NCBI GenBank assembly: GCA_014925825.1 | Contig: JACGCK010000002.1 | Span: forward strand, 744,001 to 808,000 | From: Pholiota molesta | Lineage: Eukaryota > Basidiomycota > Agaricomycetes > Agaricales > Strophariaceae | Length of the DNA stretch: 64,000 bases | Direction: 5' to 3' | Shown here: in pieces, positions 25,137 through 36,187 of the stretch | How positions within the stretch are numbered: the first letter of the stretch is position 1 | Layout of the letters: each line of letters starts with the position of its first letter | Notes under the pieces: model-generated | The model's input: only the letters and a program-made list of their open reading frames with translations | Told to the model about the DNA's origin: nothing | The model's database searches: none | Translations under genes and position numbers: made by a program

Positions 25137-25534
25137 TTAGAACAATGCAACAGATGACTCGTGGAGGTAGAGCCGCAGCCCAGCTGCGCCTCTCTTCGTG
25201 TTTTGCGAGCCGGAGGAACAGACATGCAAGCGTTCTGACAAAGTTCCTTTACTGACTTCCCGTAAGGATAAGTTTATCCCCGGAGCATCCTTGATAGCCA
25301 TCGGCGCGAAGGAAGCTGGGCTCTGAAAATAATTTAGAATGCATGCGACCGTCAGGGAAATCGCAAATGACGAAGTGATAGGTACCCCGTTCCAGCGATT
25401 TGAGTCGAATTGTTCACAGCCCGTCATGTAATCTTGGTGCAATATGACAGATGAGAGCACACATAAAGGGGTGTAAATCAGAAGATACTCATCAACAGAA
25501 GCGCGTGGGCTGGGTATCCAACGAACTTGGACAT
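25137..25534 (-). CDS. Possible small three-exon protein, unknown
   Basis: Starting from the ATG at 25534, two clean introns give a small frame of roughly 90 codons: MSKFVGYPAHALLLM, then NYMTGCEQFDSNRWNG, then SPASFAPMAIKDAPG, ending at the stop at 25137. The donors are GTATCT and GTACCT; the second acceptor is TTTTCAG. Both junctions keep frame. The first ~15 residues are hydrophobic, but this is not a clear signal peptide. There is no family match. It may be a real small gene or a chance splice model. Confidence 0.3.
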
Positions 25535-25619
25535 GGTGGATGCCACAGCTTTGCCCTTTCAGGAGCCGCTTATCGATATATGCGCGGAGATGGAAGAATA
25601 TGAACGGGATTCAGCGAGA

Positions 25620-25865
25620 CTAAATGTTTGCCTTAATCAGGAAGGCAATTAATCCAGAGACGCCGAAGGGCAAAATGCAGAGCGAAGAAGGCGCGATACT
25701 GGGAGGTCCATGCGAGGGATCGAGAGGAGTGAAACGATAATAACGCGAGGCGACGTAGGACGGTTGAATGTTGGTTGAGGACACGAGGCTTGCAGTGGCC
25801 ACAGCATGGACTGATGCCACTGGAGAACGTGGCACTGCAAGTGGCGTTGGTGTGAATGTTCGCAT
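25620..25865 (-). CDS. Possible small protein with C-terminal membrane segment
   Basis: This single-exon frame of 81 codons starts at a true ATG. The C-terminus (IAPSSLCILPFGVSGLIAFL) is a plausible single transmembrane helix followed by a short Lys-containing end, like a tail-anchored or small mitochondrial inner-membrane protein. The N-terminal part is Ser/Thr/Pro/Ala-rich. I do not recognise a family, and coding status is uncertain. Confidence 0.25.
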   Translation of the reverse strand: MRTFTPTPLAVPRSPVASVHAVATASLVSSTNIQPSYVASRYYRFTPLDPSHGPPSIAPSSLCILPFGVSGLIAFLIKANI

Positions 25866-26127
25866 GTCCGAATATAGGGAGGATGCATTTGTGCGATAAT
25901 ACTAGCGCTCCGGTCGTCAGCGGCGCAGTAGGTGGCGTACCTGATCTCCCTTTGTCCTTTTGCCATATAATTAACCTTTCAATATAACACATGCCCCTTG
26001 TGGCCAAGGAACACCGTAGAATTATCCTCCCTGCTCCACCATTTTTCCAATACGTGATGTGCATAAAAGCTGCCTAGCCAGCGCCTCTCCACCTTCTTCC
26101 CCTTCCCTCTGCACATCTCTGCACACC

Positions 26128-27104
26128 ATGTCCCATTATTACCCTAATCCCAAATATCCATATGGCTCGGGCCCATCCTACGCCCCTTGTTTCTTTACTG
26201 CTCCGATGAATTACACCTACGAATATTCATCTAGTGGCAATTCCGAATCCAGTTCCTCCGCCTACACAGCGGATTCGTCTAATCATTCTGGCTGTCTAAG
26301 CGCAGCTCTGCCAAGCGACCTCCCCGACCTATATTATGATCAGTACGAGTTACCCTCGCCTCCCTCAGCGACATCTTCCAACATGATTTCGACGCCCCCA
26401 CTGGATTGGGCGCAACCTTGGGTCTCGATCGAGACAAAGCCTGCATCTTATCAGCAGGAGCCGTGGCAATCATCTCCCCTAGTGTCGGAGCGCCCTATGG
26501 TACACCCAACTGACACCCATTGCAATTGGATATATCAGCAACAACAGTCAGGCGCACTGGAGCCATCTTCAATTCTTTTTCGAGCTACCAACAGCCCCAC
26601 ACGCATTCATCATCATTATTATCTTCATCTTCGCATGCGCTTCAAACGCAATTCGTCTCACCCTCGTCACCCGGCGCCGCGCTCTCTTCTTCAGCCCCTT
26701 TGTCCGTGTCTGCTACTATCACTGTTTCACCCTCGGCCCTTACGCTGCATCCAGCCGTATCTCCGCCACACCCTGCACCGGTAACGAGCCAAGTTTCTCT
26801 TAAACTTCATCAACCGCGTCCATCGCGTCGAATACCCATCGTTTCGCTTTCGAAACTGGCAATGGCATGTGACGACTTCCAAATCAATCCACAGCCAAAG
26901 GCACCGAAGGAAACCCCTTCTGCACAAGTCAATCTACCTTTTGGGACCAACCTTTCCAAGTCATATCATCCAATGGCATATCATTCAAGTAATCAATTCA
27001 TCAACCAAAGTATACATCCCAAAAATGACATATACGGCACACCCTTCCCATCGGGAGCAACAAATAACACTTGTGGTTGTATGACACCATACGCATGTCA
27101 CTAG
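26128..27104 (+). CDS. Ser/Pro/Gln-rich protein of unknown function, frame interrupted
   Basis: The ATG at 26128 (context CACCATGTCC) opens a low-complexity protein rich in Tyr, Ser, Pro and Gln (MSHYYPNPKYPYGSGPSYAP). Near 26,520-26,600 the frame must shift by one base to continue into a second Ser/Pro-rich part. That part contains RRIPIVSLSKLAMACDDFQI and ends in CGCMTPYACH. No normal-length intron joins the two parts; a 38-nt one would fit in frame but is shorter than its neighbours. A single missing base gives the same result and matches the pattern of similar breaks elsewhere. Composition suggests a regulatory or disordered protein; there is no DNA-binding domain I can name. Confidence 0.45.
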
Positions 27105-27577
27105 CCTTCGTAAATACCTCAACGGGCATCACCTTCCGCAAGCTTTCGACCGCAGCATTCAATTTCAATTTTACGCATTATATATACATTTGTAACAATA
27201 CACACACCTTCTCATCGCTACATTTCAAACGAACATTTTGGCATTCGCAGTTATCAATTCACAGTCATCATAATTTCATACAACGATACATCACATAGAG
27301 GCTACATTACAAATCAAGAGTCATTCGGAAGATAGTGGATACAAAAGGTTGGATGTGACGCAGACGGCAAACTTAAAAGAAAAGCGTATGATATGGATGA
27401 GGTGTCGCTTCGCGAAAAGAAGGCAGTGTAGTAGTCGGGAGTACGAAGATGGAGATATAAAATAGTTCTGAGGACCAACAGACAGCCGAGGTTGTAACAG
27501 GGTGGCGCGACGTTGAAAAAATGGAACCGGTGCTGGATTTACCGAGAATCGTTGTTATGAAATGAAAGGGAATTAAG
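27105..27577. other. Convergent intergenic region
   Basis: This is 3' space between a plus- and a minus-strand gene. It is AT-rich with no coding signal. Confidence 0.5.
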
Positions 27578-29214
27578 TCAAGCCTGGCCTGATTTTTTCC
27601 AGATGATATTCGGAGGCCTTAACGAGATCGGTCCTGAGCCTGAGGTTGTTGATGAACTAACAAATGGCCATGAAAGGCTCACCTGTTTGCTCTTTTGCTC
27701 AAATACTTGCAACGATTTATCAGAGCCCATGCGATTTTGAGAGTGCAAGTTGATCAAGTCGGCACGTAGCATTTCGCTGGCAACCGTTTCAGTTCGTGCA
27801 AAACCATCTTCAAAGCTATCACGAATAGGATTGAACTCATGAAAATTCATGCCAGGGTTATAGAGATCAAGGTCGTCTGAGAGCCATTTCCGAAGATCAG
27901 GGATATCCATCGAGATCGGAGAACCAGTGACCATCGAAGAACAGTTACCTGCCTGCGCTCCGACTTTCGACTGCGCTCGGGTGCTAGTGTGACGAGTAAC
28001 AGGAAGCACATGGTCGAAATAGGACCAAGATTGGTCGTTCGTGAAATTGGTGTAGGTTTCGCTGGAGTCGTCAGGGCCACCAACCACAGGGATGTTGTTA
28101 TTTATGAGATCGTAAAGTTCATTCCGTTCTTCTGTAGTCAAAAGGCGGTGTTCGTCAACAGCCATTAGGGTATCCAAGTGGTCAAGATCGCAAGGAAGTA
28201 GGTTGTTCTCAATATCCAAGAATGATGACTGCGCATTGACAGATGAGGACTCGAAGTATCCAGCGACAAAGTCATCAGGTGAAGGCAAGAAATGAGGTAA
28301 ATCATTAGTTTCCTTGACGGGACCAGTAGAGCGATTGCCAGGTTCGCCAGGTAGAGTAAAGTGAGGCCCAGTGGACATTGATTCCCAATCTGTATCAGTT
28401 CCAGAAGAGGCCACAGCGAAAGATTCGGATATATCTGCAGATAGCGAAGGTGTAACCAGAAATCCAGAACCACGAAGAGCCTTTGAAGTCTTAGATACCC
28501 GAGTAGCTGTAGTACGACGCGTAGTAACTGGGTTGCGGACTTTCTTCTCTTGTGCTTTGATTGTCCGTTTGACAATCCGGCCGCGGGGCTTCACCGGTGA
28601 TTGGGTAAGTTGGACCAAGAAAGGACGAATGAGCGGGACATCGCAAGATGGACTCTCCTGTTTTACAACAGGATCAGGAGGAGGGGGCTATATGAAATAT
28701 CAGATATATGCTATTGAATACCGATTGCCAACCAACTTGGGATATCGCTTGCAATTGAGCTTGAGCTTTCATTGCGCGTCCTCGGATCAAGTTGGTGTGC
28801 TTGTCTTCTTTAGCAACCCGAAGGCCTATATATCTTTGAACACAAGAATGGACTCTCGAAAAGAATGACGGCACCTCGAGAATGGAAGTAGTCGTAGATG
28901 TGCCTACGATCAACATTGTATCGCTCTTGAAAATCCTTCCGCACAACAAAAGTTGGCATTTTGGCACCTGGAACAATAAGAGCTTCCATCTCGGCGACTA
29001 AATCCGGCCCTAGACGTATGGCGAGGCGCTGTGGGTTGACCCTTCGAGTTTTCGGACGACCGTCGTCAGTGAGATCCCACTGCCCGTCGTCAAAGTTGTC
29101 CTCGAAGGACTCGCGAGGTCTCTTCCTGGTATGTGCTGTATCTGAAGACTCATCTACAGATTCCGTACCAGAGAGTGCCGGAGAGCGCGAGCTCTCCGCG
29201 CCAAGTGTCGCCAT
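27578..29214 (-). CDS. Homeodomain-like transcription regulator
   Basis: Exons 28875-29214, 28737-28825 and 27578-28687 join through two 49-nt introns into 512 codons. The N-terminus is acidic with a basic patch (HTRKRPRE). A helix-turn-helix unit follows at ~85-130: LVAEMEALIVPG, then FVVRKDFQERYNVDRRHIYD, then YFHSRGLRVAKEDK, where the first intron falls exactly after HSRG. The Y-x-V-x-R-R-H-I-Y-D-Y-F-H-S-R-G segment resembles the third helix of a divergent homeodomain. The rest is a Ser/Thr/Asp-rich acidic region, typical of activation domains. A possible 43-nt intron (donor GTGAGC) near the 3' end would change the last ~20 residues. It is not one of the mating-type HD proteins that I recognise. 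Confidence 0.75.
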
Positions 29215-29487
29215 AGTACTATGTGAGTGTAAAAGTCTTAGAGAGAAGGGATGATAGAAATAACACCAGTAAATAGCGACGCGTCGCAAACATATTCACG
29301 TGCTAAGTAGGTATGTCACGGTCATGCTGCACCACCTGCTATAGTGTGACATTTATATTTAAATTTTAGACTTGATTAGTGACTTATTTTGAGGTGGTGT
29401 GGCTTGGTTATGGCCCTAAATAATGTTAGTCCGAATCGTACATACTGTACATGTATAAGATTTTTTTCCCTTTTCTTTGCCTTTTCT

Positions 29488-32400
29488 TTAAAAATATAAA
29501 CTTGCAGCGAACACGACTATCAAAGAATGTTAGCCTGAAGAATCCACAAAAAATAGAATGATTCATACTATCTCTCTTGATTTTGATTTGTGACTCCTCC
29601 ATCTTTTTAAAAAGTTCAGCGTCGCCGATGACGCGAGCTGCGTCTCGGACTTCTCGACATGTTTCATCCAGTCGAGTGATGACCCGAACTATGGTACCCT
29701 CTGCTACATCTGTTAAAGCTGTGATTTGTTCGAATGGCTAGAATGAACGGTGGTAAGTTAAAGAGAAGTGAATCTTATTTTAAAATTGTGCTTACCATGC
29801 CTTTGGCCCATTCATAAACAACCTCAACTAAACCGAATTTAAGATCTGACCTAAATTCCTCTGCCACTACTTTGTGGGAGTCCTGTATACGACCAACTCT
29901 CTCGCTGATGGCTAAAATGGCATCGCGACCTGCTTCCAACTTCGGCGATAGGAGTGGCTCAACATCTGTCTTCTCCTGGAAAACGAAGCAAGAGAGCAAC
30001 GCGACCACCTCTTCAGGCTCATAGCCTGCCAGAGTATTCTCCAGAATCAATTCCGTCAGAATCAGTTCATTTGCAGAGTTAATCTAACATTGATTAGTAA
30101 CCCTATTCACAAAAGTAGAAGAAGAAATTAAATTATGTACCTCACAGGCCACGCGTCCTTTGAGTTGTATAGTGGCGTTTTCGTCGATGAATTTCAAGTC
30201 CTTCAATACACCGATGCGTTGTTCGTAGTCAGGAATGAGCTCAAGATTTTGATCCGACAGAGCCTGTTTCAAGTATGCTATATTTGCTTGCAAAACTTTT
30301 TGTCCGTGAACGACTCTGTACTGCATGACGTTCGATTGAATGGAGACCAGCAGGAGAAGATAGGTTCGACTTACATGATCCGAAAATTCAGGACAAGTTT
30401 GACACACTGTACTTTTCAAGATCTTGACCAAGGAATCCCGCGATCGGAAAGTTTCCTGGAACTCAAGCGCACGCATTCGGCTCCAATCGACCTCTTGTAT
30501 GGTTCCAGCTTCAACCCATTCGTCAACCGCAGATCGGAGGCCAGCTATTCCGTCCCTCATGCGAGATATTAAATGTCGGTCCACAATATCAGTCACCTCG
30601 ACCTGTGCGTCCTCATTAAAACATTGCCATACTATTCCACACTCGAACGCACCTTGATCGTTCGATTCGTTACCATAACAATACTGGTGATTGGGACAGT
30701 TCTCAATTCATAAACACCATCTTCGATAGCCATGGAACTTGGTTCAATCGGCCATATAGGAGGTACTGCGTCTGTATCGATGTCTGTAATAGATTGTGCA
30801 GCGCATGAGTGGTAACTTCCATAAAATATCTCAACTAGAATTCACCTAGTTTTCGGCTCTTGGTATCTGGATGAACCAATGCCAAAACGAAGTATGTTTT
30901 GATTTTTGTCAGGATGCCACTGTCCAATGCCTGGACAGGAGCTTGCTTCAGAACAACAGCAGCGTTATTGTCGCGGAAATGCTAGGAAAGTCATTCGGTT
31001 TCCTGTTGTTTATGCCACATGGAATCAGAAGAACACGTACGGCGTCGCGGAGGACTACAACCCGACCACCAGATAGTATCTTGGAACCATGAGGATGGCC
31101 TAAAGAGATATCTAACATCTTCTGATTCTTCTCCGTGATAGCCAGAGTGGTATCATGATGGAGCTCGATGTCGGGTGAACATATCACACACTCGAATTTG
31201 GGCAACATGGATAAGAGTTTCTCACTCTGAAAAGCAGGTTGAAGGCGATAAGATTCAGAGAAGAGAAAAAACTCACCTCCGTCACTTTCTTCTGTTGCTC
31301 AGGCAGAAGCCGCTGTGAAGAATTCTCAGAAAAACTTCGCTTGATCATTTCCTCAACTCGCAGAGCTTCCACGCGTAACAGGTTTAATATCATATTATAG
31401 GTCAACCTGAACTGAGAGGAAAGTTTCCCCGGAGTACCCAGCATCATTGTATGCAAAGTGGTTTGCTAGAGGAAAAATCAGCAACATTGACATGAATGAT
31501 TATACTTTGGCATACTTCAGGGAGAGAATCATTTGCGACGATGATGACCGTTCCTGTTGGATCAAGGCCACGACGGCCTGCTCGCCCAGCCATCTGGGTA
31601 TATTCTCCAGGCAAGATTTCACGAAAGTTACGGCCATCGTGTTTGCGTATATTCGAGAAGACTACACATTTCGCAGGCATATTGACACCCTAAAAAAAGG
31701 AAATGAGGGAGGTCGATGGTTAAAAGTTTGAGGCACGAACCATTGCAAACGTTTCTGTAGCGAAAAGAATTTCACCAATCCACGGGCAAACAAAATCTCC
31801 ACAAGCTATTTACATGTTCAGCTATGGTTAGACGTGGAAATTTTTTATGCACATATTTACCTCTTTCACAAGCGGCAATAGTCCACCGTGGTGAATACCA
31901 ATTCCTCGTGAAAGTAGATCTCTTGTCCGAACTATTTGAGGAAGCTTCTTGTCAGAACCTTAGAGATACAAGTCAGCAAAGTGGGCGGGATAATTAATGA
32001 GACCAGACCCTACCTTTCAGCCGTGAGAGCGCTTTTTCTATGGCCACATGAACTTCGCTCTTTTCTACGGATGTACAGAGATCGGCGTTAGTCAAAGTTG
32101 CAGCGTTCTCTTCACAGCGTTTTTTGGAAAAGGTAAACACTACGACCGGGAGAAGGGCCTTCTTTCTCAAGTGCCCTAATAAGTGAACGTAAAGATTTTT
32201 GTCGGCAGCTGTATGCATAGTTCGGGGAGGTCCGCCGCCGCCTCCACCACGTCCTCTTGGTGGAGGTGCAGCCCCTCTTCCACCTCTGGCAGGGGCCCTC
32301 CGCGCTGTTGTCCTCGTTGAGCAGGCGCAGCACCTCTTGCACCGACACGTTGGACTGGCGGTAGCCCGGCAGCTTCTCTCTCTTTGTCTTGCTTCCGTCT

Positions 32401-34361
32401 CAGAGCTTCACCTGCTTCTTTGTATCTTATAGTACATGTAATTTGTTAGCATTGCTTACAAAACAACATATAATACAAACAGTAATCACTTACCCAAGCG
32501 CCAGGAAATTTCGCTGAGCGTCAACAATTTTGTACATTTCACGCCCTGCGTACAGGTAATGTTCAAGGGGAACCGGTCTTTGGGGAGTGGAAATGACATA
32601 GATATCCTTTTTCTTCGTCCGTCTGTTTTAGTTATCAGTATGAGATAATCAAGAGAATATAATTATTACCCAACCCAATCAGCGAACTCTTTCGTGTTCG
32701 GTACAGTTGCTGAAAGTAAAATGATATTGACATGATCCGGGAGCATGATGATAACTTCTTCCCAAACGACACCTCTCTAAAAAGTACTTGAGAGGATACT
32801 CCAATTCGAAAGGGTAAACGTACCTCAGCATCATTGACGTAATGAACTTCATCGAAGATAACAAATTCCACGTCGCGGATTAAGTCTGCCCCTTTGTAAA
32901 GCATACTGCGCAGGATTTCAGTGGTCATGATGAGACAACTGGCTTCGGGATTTATTTGAACATCTCCTGTCAGGATTCCCACAGATGAAGAGGAAAAAGT
33001 TTGTTTGAAATCGCGGAACTTCTGGTTTGAAAGAGCTTTGATGGGAGAAGTGTAGATAGCCCTTGAAGAACAGAGGTGTTTGTACAGAGTTTCAGTAAAT
33101 AGGCGAAAAAGATCTACCTCGTCATATGCTTTTCTGCCAAAGCTATTGCATATTCTGCGACAACCGTTTTTCCAGCTGATGTGTGCGCTGCAACAAAAAC
33201 AGAATCGCCCATTTCCAAATGATACACGGCTTGTTTTTGGAATGTATCTAGTTCGAAAGGGTACTACAACCGAAGATTTAGTAAACCAAAAAAAATGGTG
33301 TAAAGCCCGACTAGCCTTGTGTGCCATTTCTGGTACCAGTTCGTGGAAGTTTGTCAGTGGAGTGTTCACGTCAATAACATGCGCCCAGTCTCGTTTTTGT
33401 ACAACAGGTCGTTTCATTCGCCGTTTCGGTAGTCCAATAGGCTTGAGATTAGATCTCTGAGAAATGTTCTGTAATGAGCATAAAATGAAACAGTCGAAAT
33501 TTTGAATTTACCGAGGTCGGTAGCAGTTCGTCCACTTCTTTGCTTTGATCCAATAGAACCTCATCCTCGTCTAACGAATGTCCAAGTTCGGTATCCTGCT
33601 GTTCTTTTAGTCTCAATATAAGGACATGCCAGACAACTCGGCTCGTACCACATCTTCTGTTTCATATGGCCCGTCCAATTCTGTGCCATCAATAGCCACC
33701 AATTCTTCATCTTCAATCGGGTTTCCCGGAAGGCGCAGTCCTCGCGGAAGTCCTGGGGCAACCGTCCTAAATCCTTGAAAACCGGACCTAGAAATTTTTG
33801 TGTCGATGGGTTCGATGACCGCGTCGTCAAACCCTCCAGGCCAGAATGGCACATATCCGGATTTTCCTCGAACAAAATTCTTGTTTGGACCTGGAGCGCG
33901 AGTGAGAGATGTTGAGGTTAGACCATCTGCTACCCGCGATGACGGCGTCTAATCAACCAGTTCAGAAGGAAGAAAGGCACAGAGGGTGAGAATTTACTTC
34001 TGTATATCCTGTCACCCTTCCTTCAATACCAGATCGTATGAAAGTCAAGGATGTTGGAGGAGGTGCTGGAGCTGATGTTAAGAGATTTGGAATGAATATC
34101 TCGTGGTTCCAATGTCTAGCAGGCTATATATTAGTTGTCACTGGCACTGCAATGAAAGTCCGTCTCTAACACTTGGTATGATGGTAGCCAGTGATTCGGT
34201 AGGGTCTTTGGTGGCAATAGGAGGAGTTGTTCTATCTCGCCATGGATTTCTGAACTTGAAGGAGTGGATGCAAGGTGCAATTGTTGTAGGATATGAGAAG
34301 AATCTTCAGCCCTCGGACGAACAATTTGGTCAACAGCTTCAATGAAAAGATCCGGAGCCAT
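29488..34361 (-). CDS. SKI2: SKI2-type DExH RNA helicase (Ski complex, exosome cofactor)
   Basis: The ATG at 34361 starts [16 protein letters not shown]; many short introns follow. Motif I is [15 protein letters not shown], the DEVH box is [13 protein letters not shown], and motif III is [15 protein letters not shown]. The second RecA domain has [14 protein letters not shown] and [16 protein letters not shown]. The C-terminal helical domain ends with [20 protein letters not shown] and [16 protein letters not shown]; the stop is at 29488-29490. All of this identifies Ski2 rather than Mtr4, as do the N-terminal [13 protein letters not shown] and PFWPGG segments. Ski2 unwinds mRNA and feeds it to the cytoplasmic exosome. 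A Gly/Arg/Pro-rich linker lies at ~32,230-32,340 just before [14 protein letters not shown]; the frame seems to lose one base there near 32,290. Confidence 0.93.
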
Positions 34362-34762
34362 TGCAGACGCGATGAAAAAACAGTTTGCGATTGATGTACA
34401 GAATTGGTTCAAGGAACAAGGCTGTTGCAAAGTGTACATAACTTGGATGTCTAGTGTCATCCAGAATCTAGTGGCACAGCCACCATCTCAATCATCTTCT
34501 AAATCAGACAATGCCGAAATCGTCGAGAAGTTCAGCTTCTTGTCAATTATCAAATACATACATCCCTCGAAATTGAACTGAAGGTGAAACCATCCTATAA
34601 TAATATATCTTGTCATACTAATTCATTTTATAGGTACTCGTACGCAGAGAAGATGGGAATATAGAGCACCTAACGACAACCTAACGAGATTGTTACACAG
34701 GCCGGCGGTTCGGTCTAAGACGCACAAACCATGGTCCTTTGTCCATCCAGCCTCTATCCCAT
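34362..34762. other. Intergenic region between two minus-strand genes
   Basis: This is 401 bp of AT-rich DNA holding the SKI2 upstream region and the methyltransferase 3' end. An 80-codon plus-strand frame from ATG 34342 overlaps the SKI2 start and is not supported as a gene. Confidence 0.45.
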
Positions 34763-36187
34763 TCAACTCTTTCGATAAGCATAAACGCATTGCAATCGAG
34801 TAAACTGCGTTGTCGTTCTCTCTTCCAACTCCTGCATACAATTGGATTCCAAGTCGTTCAGAATCTCTTCTGCGAGCCCACTTCCAAGAAGTAAAGGACG
34901 ACCTGCCCCGAGAAAAGCCTGAATTATATTCAGAATAAGCGATGAAGAAATTTCAGAGAACCAAATAAATCTCACAGTAATGTCTTCACTCATTTTTTGC
35001 TCGAAGCGACGCAAGTATTCGGTTTCTGTGAGCTTGTCACGAGGCGGAGGAACGACTGGTAACCAGAATTCTCGGTAGACGACGTCTTCAAAGCGAGGAT
35101 TACTAGATATCCATTCGTAAAGGTGAGTTGCAGCATCGGTATCTCCTCCTATATTCTTGACGGCGGCATGCATATACGACATCCACTGAGCAAACCAAGG
35201 CCGCCCAGATTCATTAACCTGCAGTTCGATACGACGATGGTGTTTGTCATATAAATGGAAATCGAACTCTGAGACATCGATAAGGCCACCGGGTCGAAGG
35301 ACGCGACTAATTTGGTCAATGAGAAGATGATAATCTTTGATCTGCTAAACAATTAGAATAGAAAGTGGTCTAGAAGATACTGACACTGACACCTGATGAA
35401 ATAAGACGCGCATGAACTACATTGAAATCTCCGTAGAAATGCTCGAGACCCAGGTTTATGTCATCAATTTCACTCCTATATAGACACGGTGAGAAAAGAT
35501 AGAGAGGCGCAGAAAAGGTAAAAACTTACCGAAGGTTTGGCGGCATCGATCTGGATTGGAAAAACCTTAATGGAAAACGAAAAGAAAAAGATATATATCA
35601 CCACTTACGGTGATTGCATAGGTATCAAATCTACGGCAACGGCAGTGCAATGGGGAAAGTCATGAACAACATCTAGAATCCTAGAAGTGAAAAAGTGAAA
35701 AAGACATGTCCATGCTCCTGTTTGGTCATAAAAGTAACAATGGGCTTACCAGCTTCCGCTGCCACAACCAAGGTCCAGACATGCTTTCGTTTCTCCTGGT
35801 ACGTTGTTCGCCATCACATCTGTCATTGGAGGAACATAGTTACCACCCATTATATCGGAGAGCAAGGTATGTTGCTTATCTTAAACAAGTAAATTAGCGG
35901 TCAAGCCATCTAGTCTTTGTCTAACGCAACTGACCAAGTCTGTCAAGCTCTTCGTCATCTGCTGGAAGACGATAAATATCAGAATAGTTGTTCAAGTTTC
36001 GCCCGTATTCCTTTCTGTAGCTTGCTGCTCGCATTGAAGATGACATCGAAACGACTGATACTGGAGAAACAGAGCGTATGTCGGGTTCATAAGAGGTCAT
36101 AGAGCTGGCCATACTCCCAGAGACACTCTGTGGAGGCAGAGACGCCATAGAGAGCATATCGCTTTCAGTATCGCTGTCGAAGTCCAT
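34763..36187 (-). CDS. Class I SAM-dependent methyltransferase
   Basis: The ATG at 36187 gives an Asp/Ser/Met-rich leader, then YGRNLNNYSDIYRLPADDEE, a common lead-in of fungal LaeA-like methyltransferases. The SAM-binding motif I reads CLDLGCGSGSW, followed after an intron by the strand CTAVAVDLIPMQ. Later come DFNVVHARLISSG, ISRVLRPGGLIDVSEFDF and, at the C-terminus, FLGAGRPLLLGSGLAEE. The stop follows ARKS-type sequence at 34763-34765. At least five short introns are present. The substrate is unknown; LaeA-like proteins regulate secondary metabolism, but many paralogues in Agaricomycetes have no known role. There is no secondary-metabolite cluster around it. Confidence 0.88.

Noticed and set aside
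27578..29214. Mating-type A homeodomain gene
   Set aside because: There is no paired divergent HD1/HD2 gene, no mitochondrial intermediate peptidase gene nearby, and the recognition helix is not of HD1 or HD2 type.
34342..34581. Plus-strand 80-codon ATG frame
   Set aside because: It overlaps the antisense strand of the SKI2 start, where the minus-strand protein is clearly better supported; no splice partner was found.
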